The position numbers were made by a program, and so were the translations under genes. The notes under the pieces were generated by a model. That model had not been told where the DNA came from, searched no databases, and saw only the letters and a list, made by a program, of their open reading frames with translations. Below are positions 29,410 through 38,297 of a stretch of DNA of 64,000 nt, one piece after another. Position 1 is the stretch's first letter. Every line of letters starts with the position of its first letter. Source of the stretch: Alkalispirillum mobile (GTDB lineage: Bacteria; Pseudomonadota; Gammaproteobacteria; Nitrococcales; Halorhodospiraceae); NCBI RefSeq assembly GCF_003664325.1, contig NZ_RCDA01000003.1:62001-126000 (forward strand), read 5' to 3'.

Positions 29410-30876
29410 ATGAAATACCGCGATCTACGCGACTTCATCAGCAAGCTGGAGGCCGACGACGAGCTGCGCCGGGTCAAGGTGGAGATCGACCCGCGCCTGG
29501 AGATGACCGAGATCTGCGACCGCACCCTGCGCGCCGAGGGGCCGGCGATCCTGTTCGAGAACCCCGCGGGGTACAAGATGCCGGTGCTCGGCAACCTGTT
29601 CGGCACCCCGCGCCGGGTGGCCCTGGGCATGGGGGCCGATGATGTCTCCGCGCTGCGCGAGATCGGTGAACTGCTCGCCTTCCTGCGCCAGCCCGAACCC
29701 CCCAAGGGGCTGCGCGACGCCTGGTCGCAACTGCCGGTCTTTCGCAAAGTGCTGGACATGGGGCCGAAGAAGGTCCGCCGCGCCCCCTGCCAGGAGGTGG
29801 TGCTGGAGGGCGACGACGTGGACCTGGGCCGGCTGCCGGTACAGACCTGCTGGCCCGGGGATGCCGGCCCGCTGATCACCTGGGCGCTGGTGGTCACCCG
29901 CGGCCCGGAGAAGGAGCGCCAGAACCTGGGCATCTACCGTAACCAGGTCATCGGCCGGAACCGCACTATCATGCGCTGGCTGGCCCACCGGGGCGGGGCG
30001 CTGGACTTCCGCGACTGGCAGCGCGAGCGACCCGGCGAACCCTTCCCGGTGGCCATTGCCCTGGGTGCCGACCCGGCCACCATCCTCGGGGCCGTCACCC
30101 CCGTACCCGACAGCCTGTCCGAGTACGGGTTCGCCGGCCTGCTGCGCGGCAGCAAGACCGAGCTGGTGAAGTGCCTGGGCTCCGATCTGCAGGTGCCGGC
30201 CTCGGCGGAGATCGTGCTGGAGGGGCATATCCACCCGGACGACATGGCCCCCGAGGGGCCCTTCGGCGACCACACCGGCTACTACAACGAGGTGGATCAC
30301 TTCCCGGTGTTCACCGTGGAGCGCATCACCCACCGCAAGAACCCCATCTACCACTCCACCTACACCGGCCGTCCGCCAGACGAGCCGGCCATACTGGGCG
30401 TGGCGCTCAACGAGGTGTTCGTGCCCATCCTGCGCAAGCAGTTCCCGGAGATCACCGACTTCTACCTGCCGCCTGAGGGGTGCTCCTACCGAATGGCCGT
30501 GGTCACCATGAAAAAGCAGTACCCGGGCCACGCCAAGCGGGTGATGCTGGGGGTCTGGTCCTTCCTGCGCCAGTTCATGTACACCAAGTTCGTCGTGGTC
30601 ACCGACGACGATGTGAACGCCCGGGACTGGAAGGATGTCATCTGGGCGATGACCACCCGCATGGACCCGCAGCGCGACACCGTCATGGTGGATAACACCC
30701 CCATCGACTACCTGGATTTCGCGTCGCCCGTCTCGGGGCTGGGCTCCAAGATGGGCTTCGACGCCACCCACAAATGGCCCGGCGAGACCAACCGGGAGTG
30801 GGGCCGGGCCATCGTCATGGACGACGAGACCAAGGCGAAGGTGGATGCCAAGTGGTCGAGCCTGGGGCTGGACTGA
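29410..30876 (+). CDS. ubiD: 4-hydroxy-3-polyprenylbenzoate decarboxylase UbiD
   Basis: A 488-residue prenylated-FMN decarboxylase of ubiquinone synthesis. It starts [14 protein letters not shown]. Typical blocks are [18 protein letters not shown], the [11 protein letters not shown] segment, [13 protein letters not shown] (with the acidic residues that act with prFMN and the metal) and the C-terminal [10 protein letters not shown]. Length fits E. coli UbiD (497). The cofactor would come from UbiX, which is not in the window. The next gene is a flavin reductase, as in E. coli where fre follows ubiD. Confidence 0.96.
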   Translation: MKYRDLRDFISKLEADDELRRVKVEIDPRLEMTEICDRTLRAEGPAILFENPAGYKMPVLGNLFGTPRRVALGMGADDVSALREIGELLAFLRQPEPPKGLRDAWSQLPVFRKVLDMGPKKVRRAPCQEVVLEGDDVDLGRLPVQTCWPGDAGPLITWALVVTRGPEKERQNLGIYRNQVIGRNRTIMRWLAHRGGALDFRDWQRERPGEPFPVAIALGADPATILGAVTPVPDSLSEYGFAGLLRGSKTELVKCLGSDLQVPASAEIVLEGHIHPDDMAPEGPFGDHTGYYNEVDHFPVFTVERITHRKNPIYHSTYTGRPPDEPAILGVALNEVFVPILRKQFPEITDFYLPPEGCSYRMAVVTMKKQYPGHAKRVMLGVWSFLRQFMYTKFVVVTDDDVNARDWKDVIWAMTTRMDPQRDTVMVDNTPIDYLDFASPVSGLGSKMGFDATHKWPGETNREWGRAIVMDDETKAKVDAKWSSLGLD

Positions 30877-30993
30877 GTCCGGCCGTCGCTGGTCAGCCCA
30901 GTGGTTGCGTGTATAACATAGTGATTGATGGGGTATTGGGCATGGCGGCCAGTGTCGGGCGCCCCCGCCCCGAACGGACACAGGAAAGCATTC

Positions 30994-32022
30994 ATGAGCT
31001 ACAAGGTTCTCATCGAGCGGACCGGACATGAATTCACCGTCGAGGAGGGCGAGTCCATCCTGGATGCCGCCCTCCATCACGGCCTGATCCTGCCCTACAG
31101 CTGTCGTGGCGGCTCCTGCGGGGCGTGCATGGGCAAGGTGATCTCCGGCGAGATCGATTATCCCGCTGGCCGCCCCGACGGGCTCAGCGACACCGAGGAG
31201 GCAGTGGGCCAGGCGCTGTTCTGCCAGGCCCGGCCGCGCAGCGACCTGAGCATCGAGGTGCGCGAACTGCGCGAGGCCGGCGACCTGACGCCGCGCAAGA
31301 TGCCCACCCGGGTGGTTCGCATTGAGGACCTGGCCCACGATGTACGCCGGCTCTGGCTCAAGCTGCCCAAGACCGAGCGGTTGCAGTACCTCGCCGGGCA
31401 GTACGTGGACGTGCTGCTGCGGGATGGCCGGCGGCGAGGCTTCTCCCTCGCCAACCCGCCCCACGATGACGAGTTGCTGGAGCTGCACGTGCGCCACGTC
31501 CCGGGCGGTGAGTTCACCGGCTATGTCTTCAATGAATTGAAGGAGAAGGCGCTGCTGCGCATCGAGGGGCCGTTGGGCACCTTCGCGCTGGACGAGGAGT
31601 CGGACCGCCCTGTCGTCATGCTGGCCGGTGGCACGGGGTTCGCACCCATCAAGGCCATGGTCGAGCACGCCCTGTACGTCGGCATCCGGCGCCCCATCCA
31701 TATCTACTGGGGGGTGCGGGCCCGCCGCGACCTCTACCTGGATGGCCTGCCGCGGCGCTGGGCCAGTGAGCATGAGCACGTCCATTATGTGCCCGTGCTG
31801 TCTGAGCCTCAGCCGGAGGACAACTGGCAGGGGCGTATCGGGCTGGTGCATAACATCCTGCTGGCCGATATCCCCAACCTGGCCGGTTACGACGTCTACG
31901 TTGCCGGCCCGCCCGGCATGATCAGCGCTGCAAAGCGGGACCTTCTCGCCCACGGGTTGCCCGAGGCGCGTTTCTTCTACGATTCGTTCGAGTACAGTAA
32001 CGATCGTCCTGTGCAGGAATGA
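30994..32022 (+). CDS. [2Fe-2S] ferredoxin-NAD(P)H flavin reductase (AscD/Fre-like)
   Basis: A 342-residue electron-transfer protein. An N-terminal plant-type ferredoxin domain ligates [2Fe-2S] by Cys37, Cys42, Cys45 (CRGGSCGAC) and Cys77. The C-terminal part is a ferredoxin-NADP reductase module with the flavin motif RGFSLAN and the nucleotide motif LAGGTGFAPI, ending in the usual FYDSFEYS. This layout is that of CDP-6-deoxy-glucoseen reductase-like and phenol hydroxylase reductase-like proteins. E. coli Fre lacks the ferredoxin domain. Being next to ubiD, it might supply reduced flavin or electrons for ubiquinone hydroxylations; this is inference. Confidence 0.9.
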   Translation: MSYKVLIERTGHEFTVEEGESILDAALHHGLILPYSCRGGSCGACMGKVISGEIDYPAGRPDGLSDTEEAVGQALFCQARPRSDLSIEVRELREAGDLTPRKMPTRVVRIEDLAHDVRRLWLKLPKTERLQYLAGQYVDVLLRDGRRRGFSLANPPHDDELLELHVRHVPGGEFTGYVFNELKEKALLRIEGPLGTFALDEESDRPVVMLAGGTGFAPIKAMVEHALYVGIRRPIHIYWGVRARRDLYLDGLPRRWASEHEHVHYVPVLSEPQPEDNWQGRIGLVHNILLADIPNLAGYDVYVAGPPGMISAAKRDLLAHGLPEARFFYDSFEYSNDRPVQE

Positions 32023-32142
32023 GACACACAGCAAATTCCGCTTGAGCAATGGAGCGGCAATGGTCTACCTTTGACTGCAGGGCAGTGAGGGGCTTTTGCC
32101 TCTCCCCTGTGATTTCCCGCAACTTCTGGGAGCAGTAAGCCA

Positions 32143-32799
32143 ATGATGCAGAAAAACAACGAGCAGGCCCGCCGTTTTGGTCTGGGCACAATGTGTTCCG
32201 GGCTGGTGATGGCCGGGATGCTGGCCGTTTCCGGGGCCGCCTTCTCAGCGGGGCATGGAGGCGAAGGCTTCCTGACCGATACCCGCGGGAACGAAGTGCG
32301 CAGCGGGTTCGGTCACTGCTGGGGCGTGACCTGGGAGACCGACACCAAACCGGAAGCCTGCATCGACCAGCCCGAGCCGGAGCCCGAGCCGGAACCGGAG
32401 CCCGAGCCGGAACCCGAGCCGGAGTTGGAGCAGATCAGCATCGATAGCGAGGCCCTGTTCGGCTTCGACAGCGCTGAGATTACCCCCGGGGGCCGTGCCA
32501 ACCTGCGCACCGTCATCGAGCGCATCAACGCCATGGAGCGCGTGGACAGCGTCGAGGTGCGGGGTCACACCGACCGCATCGGTAGCGCCGAGTACAACCA
32601 GGACCTGTCGGAGCGCCGTGCGGCCTCCGTGCGTGACTTCATGATCGATCAGGGGGTGGATGAAAACATCATCGATTCCCGCGGTTACGGCGAGGATCGC
32701 CCGGTCAAGGAGTGTGACGACGACCTGGCCCGTGATGAGCTGATTGAATGCCTGGCGCCCAACCGCCGGGTGGAGATCCACGTGGAGGGGGTGCGCTAA
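32143..32799 (+). CDS. OmpA-family outer-membrane/peptidoglycan-binding protein with Pro-Glu linker
   Basis: A 218-residue exported protein. The signal peptide runs to about residue 36 (AAFSA). A short region with two cysteines (Cys59, Cys73) is followed by nine Pro-Glu pairs (residues 77-94) and then an OmpA/MotB peptidoglycan-binding domain (ALFGFDSAEITP, VRGHTDRIGSAEYN, LSERRAASVRDFM, APNRRVEI). It resembles the RmpM-type OmpA proteins that lack a long beta-barrel. The mature protein is strongly acidic. It is a single-gene unit with its own terminator. Confidence 0.9.
   Translation: MMQKNNEQARRFGLGTMCSGLVMAGMLAVSGAAFSAGHGGEGFLTDTRGNEVRSGFGHCWGVTWETDTKPEACIDQPEPEPEPEPEPEPEPEPELEQISIDSEALFGFDSAEITPGGRANLRTVIERINAMERVDSVEVRGHTDRIGSAEYNQDLSERRAASVRDFMIDQGVDENIIDSRGYGEDRPVKECDDDLARDELIECLAPNRRVEIHVEGVR
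32371..32424 (+). repeat. Pro-Glu (PE) codon repeat in the OmpA-like gene
   Basis: Nine tandem Pro-Glu codon pairs using CCC/CCG and GAG/GAA. Such an extended, charged linker spans the periplasm between the outer membrane and the peptidoglycan-binding domain. The near-repetitive DNA is a likely site of length variation. Confidence 0.85.
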
Positions 32800-32835
32800 G
32801 AACCAGCGCCAGCTAAAACCTGCCGCGTTTTAAAG

Positions 32836-32863
32836 AAAGGCGCCCTTCGGGGCGCCTTTTTTT
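32836..32863 (+). terminator. Intrinsic terminator of the OmpA-like gene
   Basis: A 10-bp perfect stem AAAGGCGCCC / GGGCGCCTTT closed by a TTCG tetraloop and continued by a T-run, 37 bp after the stop. This is a textbook Rho-independent terminator. Confidence 0.95.
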
Positions 32864-32941
32864 GCTCACAATCCCGCCGCATACCACAAGTTTCCCAGTT
32901 AGCTGCGCCATGTCGCCATCACGTCGGCTGGCCCAGCGCGA

Positions 32942-34663
32942 TCACTTCTTGTATTCCTCTGGCATCCTCATCGTGCTTTGCCGGGCGAGCCGTCGCCATA
33001 GCCAACCGTCCGGGCGCAGTTCACCGGTGCCCAGGTAGCGCAGGGTGTTGATGTTGTTCACACTGGCTTCCAGTTGGTGGCGCGCCCGCTCCGTACCGCA
33101 GAACAGGATTTGGTCATCGGGCTCAATGACCGCCTCTTCGCCCGGGTGAAGGTAGACCTCGTCGCTGCGGGCCAGCAGCAGGGGCAGGGCGGCCAGCGGG
33201 GCGTCACGGTCGCCGGGGTCGCGCAGGAGGTGGCCCAGCCGCTTCACCAGGCCCTCGCGCAACGCCAGGAGGAGTGCCGGGCAGCAAACGGCATCCAGCC
33301 GCACCGTCCAGATTTCGGGCACGCTCTCCCCCGAGACCCTGCGCATCTCGCCCACCAGCTGCTCGTGCCAGCCTGGCTCCTGCTTGCGGGCGAGGCGCAG
33401 GAAGTCCGGTAGCAATGGCGCGTTGATCAGGGAGAGGATGCGGGTGGCGATTATGTAGCTGGGCTCCACCGGCAGTTCCAGGTTGGCAGCCCGGAATACC
33501 GGTTTGTTGGACAGCTGGTTGTTGCGCGCCCCCAGGTACAGGTCCGGGTTGAGATCACGCGCGGTCATGATGACCGACAGGTTGTCGGCGTCATCGGCGG
33601 TGGCGGCGAGCACTGCCGCCGCGGACTTGACGCCTGCTTGGTCCAGGGTATGCGCCTCGGTCCCCTTGCCCCGGATGCTGCCGTCCGGGCAGCCATTCTC
33701 CTCGGGGGTTTCGTCCACCACCACGGTGGGCACACCGCTGTCGTCCAGAAACCGGTGCACGGCCCGTCCCAGTCTGCCGTATCCGCAAATGATCCACGTG
33801 CCCTGCGGGGGGCGCGGGCGCTCCATCAGCGCGGTCCCTGGCATGCTCGACAGCCATTCGTACGCCTGATGCATCCGTGGGCTGCGGATGGCCATCGCCA
33901 GCCGGTCGCCGAAGGCCTCGAAGGGGTTGATGATGTGATCCGTGCCGAAAGAGGCCATGTTGCCGGCGGCCTCCTCGGTTTCGGCGCGGCAGGTCACCGG
34001 CAGCGCTGGATTGAGCAGTTTGCTGTTGATGGCCACCTGCAGGTTCGCTTGGTCGTCGTCGGTCACGGCCAGCACACCGACACAGCAGGCGTGTTGCAGC
34101 CCGGCGTTGATCAGGGTTTCCGGCTGGCGGGCGTCCGCCCGCAGACCGGGCACATGACTGATCAGGTCTCGGGTACCCAGCAGGTTGATGCGCTCCTCCT
34201 GGATATCCAGCACCACCGCCCGCAGGCCCCGCTCGGTCAGGGAGCGCACCAGCAGGTGCCCGGTGTCACCGTAGCCGCACACCAGGTAGAACGGGTCGCG
34301 CAGATGGCGCACGGTGCGGCTGAAGCGGGCCTGGGTCACGGTCTCCCGGAATTGCCGGTCCTGCACCAGGGCGATGATGGTGACCAGGGCGTAGAACCAG
34401 GTGATCACCGTCAGGTAGATGGCCACCAGCGCCCAGAGCCGCTGGGCCGGGGTGAACTCGTAGGGTACCTCGCCGAAGCCGATGGTGGGGGCGGTGTAGG
34501 TGACGAAGTAGAAGGCGTGCAGGAAGTCCATCCGCCAGGGGTCGCCCTGGTCGTCCACGCCCGGGATGAGGACCAAGCCGAGAGTGGCGATTGAATAGGC
34601 GGTGATCACCAGCAGCAGCGGCCAACGCATGCGCCGCAGGATCAGCGCGATAACGGTATGCAT
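32942..34663 (-). CDS. Potassium channel protein with two RCK/TrkA-N domains
   Basis: A 573-residue inner-membrane protein. Two transmembrane helices (about residues 13-33 and 77-98) flank a pore with selectivity filter TIGFG at residues 60-64, in place of the common TVGYG. Two NAD-binding TrkA-N/RCK folds follow, each with a dinucleotide motif: YLVCGYGDTGHLLV (about 127) and WIICGYGRLGRAV (about 290). A TrkA-C-like region is near the end. The gene is the last of a four-gene operon, 4 bp after DUF6394. Likely role: ligand-gated potassium efflux or homeostasis under osmotic stress. Whether it conducts potassium has to be inferred from the filter. Confidence 0.85.
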   Translation of the reverse strand: MHTVIALILRRMRWPLLLVITAYSIATLGLVLIPGVDDQGDPWRMDFLHAFYFVTYTAPTIGFGEVPYEFTPAQRLWALVAIYLTVITWFYALVTIIALVQDRQFRETVTQARFSRTVRHLRDPFYLVCGYGDTGHLLVRSLTERGLRAVVLDIQEERINLLGTRDLISHVPGLRADARQPETLINAGLQHACCVGVLAVTDDDQANLQVAINSKLLNPALPVTCRAETEEAAGNMASFGTDHIINPFEAFGDRLAMAIRSPRMHQAYEWLSSMPGTALMERPRPPQGTWIICGYGRLGRAVHRFLDDSGVPTVVVDETPEENGCPDGSIRGKGTEAHTLDQAGVKSAAAVLAATADDADNLSVIMTARDLNPDLYLGARNNQLSNKPVFRAANLELPVEPSYIIATRILSLINAPLLPDFLRLARKQEPGWHEQLVGEMRRVSGESVPEIWTVRLDAVCCPALLLALREGLVKRLGHLLRDPGDRDAPLAALPLLLARSDEVYLHPGEEAVIEPDDQILFCGTERARHQLEASVNNINTLRYLGTGELRPDGWLWRRLARQSTMRMPEEYKK

Positions 34664-34667
34664 GGCG

Positions 34668-35051
34668 CTAGCGGTGCATCTTTGCAGTCTCGATGATCAG
34701 CAGCGTCACCGACACCAGGTTGGCCAGCAGCGCCCCGCCGGAGAGCGAGACGATGCTGGCGGTCACCATCGGTGTCAGCCCCACCTCCGTGCCGTACACC
34801 GCCACGCCCCAGAGCACGGCGGCTGCTATGAGCTGGAGGTCGGCCACCAGGCTGGAGGCGAGCAGGATGGCGCCGATCTGGGTGCGTTCGCCGAACTTGA
34901 GCACCGTGGCGATCAGGTTGACGACGATGGCGGCGTACAGCTCGTAGACGGCGTGGTGGTCGGGGTTGTCGATGTCCCCGATGAAGAAACCGAAGTTGAG
35001 GGTGAGGGCCAGCAGGATGAAGAAACCGAAGATGACTTTTTCCAGGTTCAT
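34668..35051 (-). CDS. DUF6394 family membrane protein
   Basis: A 127-residue hydrophobic protein with about four transmembrane segments (residues 5-25, 37-52, 60-82 and 94-121), matching DUF6394, a family without known function. Its ATG overlaps the nfi stop (ATGA) and its stop is 4 bp from the start of the potassium channel gene. The tight pairing with the channel suggests it is an accessory subunit or belongs to the same osmotic response; this is inference. Confidence 0.78.
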   Translation of the reverse strand: MNLEKVIFGFFILLALTLNFGFFIGDIDNPDHHAVYELYAAIVVNLIATVLKFGERTQIGAILLASSLVADLQLIAAAVLWGVAVYGTEVGLTPMVTASIVSLSGGALLANLVSVTLLIIETAKMHR

Positions 35052-35731
35052 GCGGGGGCTTCCTTGGCTGATGCCAGCCGGTCCGCGGCCCGTTGCGGTT
35101 CCGGCAGGCGGTAGCGGGTGCAGCAGGCCAGTACCCAGTGAACGGCATCCTCGTGGCTCATTCGGTGACCGGGGGAGACGTAGAGTGGGCGCACGTGATC
35201 CCGGCTGCGCAACACCGTGCCGATGCGCTCGTGGCCGTCGTACAGGCCGCTGGTCGCTCCTTTCTCCGACCGGGGTTCGCGGTAGGTGCCCACCAGGCGG
35301 CTCTTGCCCACGCCGATGGCGGGCAGGTCGGTGATCAGGCCCAGGTGGGCGGCGATGCCCAGTCGGCGTGGGTGGGCGATGCCCTGGCCGTCACAGAGCA
35401 GCAGGTCGGGGGTGACCTCCAGCCGCTCCAGGGCCGCGACCACGCCGGGGAGTTCGCGAAAGGAGAGCAGGCCGGGGATGTAGGGCATGATGGCCGGGGC
35501 CCGCGCCACGCTCTGGGCGATGACCTGCAGGTCCGGCAGGGACATGACCACGACCGCTGCCCGTATGGTGCGGCCACCGTCGACGATGCCCGCATCGATG
35601 CCGGCCACCCGCTGCGGGCGGAACCCTCGCGGGGTTTTGAGGCAGAGTTGCTCGCGCAGGGTGTGCTGGAGCCGCCGGCCCTCGGCGGCGTCCACGGCCC
35701 AGGGGTGCAGTGTGCGTATGGTGACACCCAT
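35048..35731 (-). CDS. nfi: Endonuclease V
   Basis: A 227-residue deoxyinosine-specific endonuclease that nicks DNA (or RNA) 3' to deaminated adenine. Conserved blocks are VAGIDAGI with the metal-binding Asp46, YIPGLLSFRE and LLLCDGQGIAHPRRLGIAAHLG, IGVGKSRL. Length equals E. coli Nfi (223). It is translationally coupled to DUF6394 and starts 9 bp after DUF6763. Why a DNA-repair nuclease should share an operon with a potassium channel is unexplained. Confidence 0.94.
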   Translation of the reverse strand: MGVTIRTLHPWAVDAAEGRRLQHTLREQLCLKTPRGFRPQRVAGIDAGIVDGGRTIRAAVVVMSLPDLQVIAQSVARAPAIMPYIPGLLSFRELPGVVAALERLEVTPDLLLCDGQGIAHPRRLGIAAHLGLITDLPAIGVGKSRLVGTYREPRSEKGATSGLYDGHERIGTVLRSRDHVRPLYVSPGHRMSHEDAVHWVLACCTRYRLPEPQRAADRLASAKEAPA

Positions 35732-35740
35732 TGGCGGGTG

Positions 35741-36031
35741 TCACTCCTGGCGTTCCAGGGCGTCCAGTGTTTGCTGTACCGGGTCGCCGTGGAGGTGGTT
35801 CCAGCCCTCGATGTTGGGGTCCATGTCCATGGAGGCGACCCAATCCTCGGGTGGGCTGATCGGTTCCTTGCGGAATTCGGCCCAGGTCTCCAGGTCCAGT
35901 TCCTCGATGGCGCCATCCATGTACTGGATTTCGATGGTCTCGTCGTCCTCGTCGGAGGCGACAATCTCGAAGACCCGGCCCATGTGGTCCATGTACCAGG
36001 CGCCGACCTCGGGTGGGTTCTGCCAGGCCAT
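35741..36031 (-). CDS. DUF6763 family protein
   Basis: A 96-residue soluble, acidic protein starting MAWQNPPEVGAWYMD, matching the DUF6763 family; function unknown. The ATG has GGGGGAGGA 6 nt upstream, which decides against a start 14 codons earlier. It carries many tryptophans in short WY/EW patterns and looks like a small beta-rich domain (RVFEIVASDEDDETIEIQYMDG). It is first in the operon with nfi, DUF6394 and the potassium channel. Confidence 0.75.
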   Translation of the reverse strand: MAWQNPPEVGAWYMDHMGRVFEIVASDEDDETIEIQYMDGAIEELDLETWAEFRKEPISPPEDWVASMDMDPNIEGWNHLHGDPVQQTLDALERQE

Positions 36032-36140
36032 TTGGGTCCTCCCCCTTTTGGCTGCTCTGAACACCTGTTTCATCTATAGGCCCGATAGGGGTTTTGTGCA
36101 ACTCGGGGAGGGGCATTGCTGCAGGGCAGCAGCCGAGGGA

Positions 36141-37352
36141 TCAGAGCCGGTGGCGTTGGTCGGTCTGGATGAATTCGGGCAGCGGGGGCAGGTCGCGGCC
36201 CAGGGGCAGGACCTTGAAGCGCTCGCCCAGTTCGGCGGGCAGGGTGAGGCGGCGGACCTCCTGGGCGATCCGCAGGCGGTGCATGTCATCGTCATGCTTC
36301 GCCATGGCGGCGTCCGCCAGTTGCGGCAGACCGGCGGCCAGCAGGTACTGGGCCTGGCTGGTGAAGCCGAGCACGTCCAGGTCGGCCGCCAGCGCTGCCT
36401 CCGCCACCGCGGTGAAGTCCACGAAGGCGGTGATGTCCTGCAGCCCCGGCCAGAAAAACGGGTCTTCGTGGGCGCGATGGCGGTAGTGGCAGAGCAGCGT
36501 TCCCATGTGCCGATCGGGCAGGTAGTACTCGCGGCGCGGGTAGCCATAGTCGATGTAGAGCACCAGTCCGCGCGCCAGGCAGCGGGTGGTATCGCGCAGC
36601 CACTCGGCCAGTTGCGGCAGGCATTCGCTCCGGTAGCCGGCGGGCAGCCGCTGGCCGGTCTCGTGCTCGATATGGCGGACATGCTCAGCCAGGTCGTCGT
36701 CGGCGGGGCGGGGGGTCCAGTGGAGCTGGCCGCCCTCGTTCAGGGCCACGCCCCGCTCCAGAATGTGCGCGTCCTCGCGCTGGAAGCAGCGGAAGGGCAG
36801 GGCGTCCAGCACCTCGTTGGCCAGTATGACGCCGCTAATCGGTGCCTCGGGCAGGGCCTCCAGCCACTCCACCCGTTCCAGCAGGTGCGGTGCGTGCTCG
36901 GCCAGGGTGTTGCGCTGCTCCTGGCGCAGGGCGGCGCTTACCTCGAGGATGAGGTAGCGGGCCGGCAGTTGTTCCAGCCCCTCCAGCTCCAGCAGCAGGT
37001 CGGCGGCCATGCGGCCGGTGCCGGCGCCCAGCTCCATGACCTCGCCCTCGCCGGCGGGCAGTTCCAGGGCCTGCAGCGTGCGCTGGACGGTGTGCGCCAG
37101 CGTGCGGCCGAACAGCGGCGAGATCAGCGGTGCGGTGGTGAAGTCGCCGCCGCTGCCGAAACGTGGCGCCCCGGCGCTGTAATACCCCAGCCCCGGTTCG
37201 TACAGGGCCATGGTCATGTAGCGGTCAAAGGGCAGCCAGCCGTCGGCGGATTCGATGGCCTGGCGGATGCGGGCCTGCAGGGTCTCGCTGTGGGCACGGG
37301 CCTCGGCGTCGGGCGCGGGCAGGTCCAGGGCCGGTGGGCGCTGCCGGCTCAT
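36141..37352 (-). CDS. Class I SAM-dependent methyltransferase, MidA/NDUFAF7 family
   Basis: A 403-residue protein of the MidA (DUF185) family, the bacterial relatives of NDUFAF7, which methylates an arginine of complex I. Motifs: FDRYMTMALYEPGLGYYSAG, GDFTTAPLISPLFG, the SAM loop VMELGAGTGRMAADLL, ILEVSAALR, ILANEVLDALPF and LYIDYGYPRREYY. The start MSRQRPPAL overlaps the folK stop in an ATGA, so translation is coupled to folK-folB. The bacterial substrate is unknown. Confidence 0.9.
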   Translation of the reverse strand: MSRQRPPALDLPAPDAEARAHSETLQARIRQAIESADGWLPFDRYMTMALYEPGLGYYSAGAPRFGSGGDFTTAPLISPLFGRTLAHTVQRTLQALELPAGEGEVMELGAGTGRMAADLLLELEGLEQLPARYLILEVSAALRQEQRNTLAEHAPHLLERVEWLEALPEAPISGVILANEVLDALPFRCFQREDAHILERGVALNEGGQLHWTPRPADDDLAEHVRHIEHETGQRLPAGYRSECLPQLAEWLRDTTRCLARGLVLYIDYGYPRREYYLPDRHMGTLLCHYRHRAHEDPFFWPGLQDITAFVDFTAVAEAALAADLDVLGFTSQAQYLLAAGLPQLADAAMAKHDDDMHRLRIAQEVRRLTLPAELGERFKVLPLGRDLPPLPEFIQTDQRHRL

Positions 37353-37837
37353 GGCGCCATCTCCAGTTGGGTCATGCCCGCGTGCTCGCCCTGGAAAGCA
37401 GCCCAGAGTTCGGCATAGGTCTGCCCCAGTTCGGGGTGGCATTCGTCGCCGGCGATATCCGCCAGCGGCTTGAGCACGAAGGCGTAGCGGGTGATCTCGT
37501 CGCGCGGGAGTTTCAGCCCGCCCCGGTCAATGATGGCGTCGCCCCAGGTCAGCAGGTCCAGGTCCAGCGTGCGGGCGGCGAACTTGCCCCCGCCCCGGCG
37601 ACGGCCCTGTGTCGCCTCCAGCGCCCGGAAGGCATCGGCCAGGGTCTCCGGCGGCAGTTCGGTGTCGAAGCCCACCGCCAGGTTGTAGAAGTCGTTGCCG
37701 TCGAAGCCCACCGCCGGGTTGCGGTAGACGGGGGAGACCAGCAGCCTGCCGTAGTGCTCGCGCAGGGCCTGCACGGCCACGCGCACATTTTGCTCGGGTT
37801 CGATGTTGCTGCCGATGCTGACGTAGACGCGGGTCAT
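37349..37837 (-). CDS. folK: 6-hydroxymethyl-7,8-dihydropterin pyrophosphokinase
   Basis: A 162-residue HPPK of folate synthesis that transfers pyrophosphate from ATP to hydroxymethyl-dihydropterin. It begins VYVSIGSNIEP; the pterin/ATP site includes NPAVGFDGNDFYN and the aspartates of ARTLDLDLL. The usual Pro before RTLDLD is Ala here, which is a small deviation. The start MTRVYV overlaps the folB stop (ATGA). Length fits E. coli FolK (159). Confidence 0.93.
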   Translation of the reverse strand: MTRVYVSIGSNIEPEQNVRVAVQALREHYGRLLVSPVYRNPAVGFDGNDFYNLAVGFDTELPPETLADAFRALEATQGRRRGGGKFAARTLDLDLLTWGDAIIDRGGLKLPRDEITRYAFVLKPLADIAGDECHPELGQTYAELWAAFQGEHAGMTQLEMAP

Positions 37838-38190
37838 GGTTGTTCGCCTCGCTCGATGCAGATGCCGACCGTGCGGCACTGGGGCAGGATGCCGGATTTA
37901 CTGAGCCTTAGCCGCACCCAGGGGAGGCCGAACTGGGTGCGCAGTTCGTCGGCGATGTGCTCCGCCAGGGTTTCCAGCAGCTGGCATTCGCCCTCGGCGG
38001 CCAGTGCCTGGACGAACCGCGCCACGGCGGCGTAGTCCACCGCGGCCTGGATGTCGTCGCTTTCGGCGGCCGGCCGGGTGTCGGTCCCCAGGTCCAGATC
38101 GAGCAGCAGGGTCTGGCGCACCTGTCGTTCCCAGGCGGTGACGCCTATGGTGGTCTCCAGGCGGATTTCGCGCAGAAAAACGGTGTCCAT
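37834..38190 (-). CDS. folB: Dihydroneopterin aldolase
   Basis: A 118-residue tunnelling-fold enzyme that converts dihydroneopterin to hydroxymethyl-dihydropterin, the substrate of FolK. Family marks: MDTVFLREIRLETTIGVTAWER at the start, the VDYAAVAR segment, LLETLAEHIA with the catalytic glutamate, and RLSKSG with the catalytic lysine. It is translationally coupled to folK and divergent from plsY, with 107 bp between their starts, the arrangement seen in E. coli. Confidence 0.94.
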   Translation of the reverse strand: MDTVFLREIRLETTIGVTAWERQVRQTLLLDLDLGTDTRPAAESDDIQAAVDYAAVARFVQALAAEGECQLLETLAEHIADELRTQFGLPWVRLRLSKSGILPQCRTVGICIERGEQP

Positions 38191-38297
38191 GACGGCTCCG
38201 GGTGGTGCAAAGCGGGCACTATAGCGGCTCGCGTTGGGTGCGCCAAATGCGGCGCCCGACTTGACCCCGGGCCCGCGGCGCATTGGAATACATCGCC

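Noticed and set aside
29425-32049. An 874-codon open frame antisense to ubiD and the flavin reductase
   Set aside because: It mirrors two well-supported genes across their boundary, has no recognisable domain and shows the Gly/His/Val/Leu-rich composition typical of antisense frames in GC-rich DNA.
37349-37837. Possible loss of function in folK because the usual Pro before RTLDLD is Ala
   Set aside because: The catalytic aspartates and pterin-site residues are intact, and many FolK proteins vary at this position; no sign of decay.
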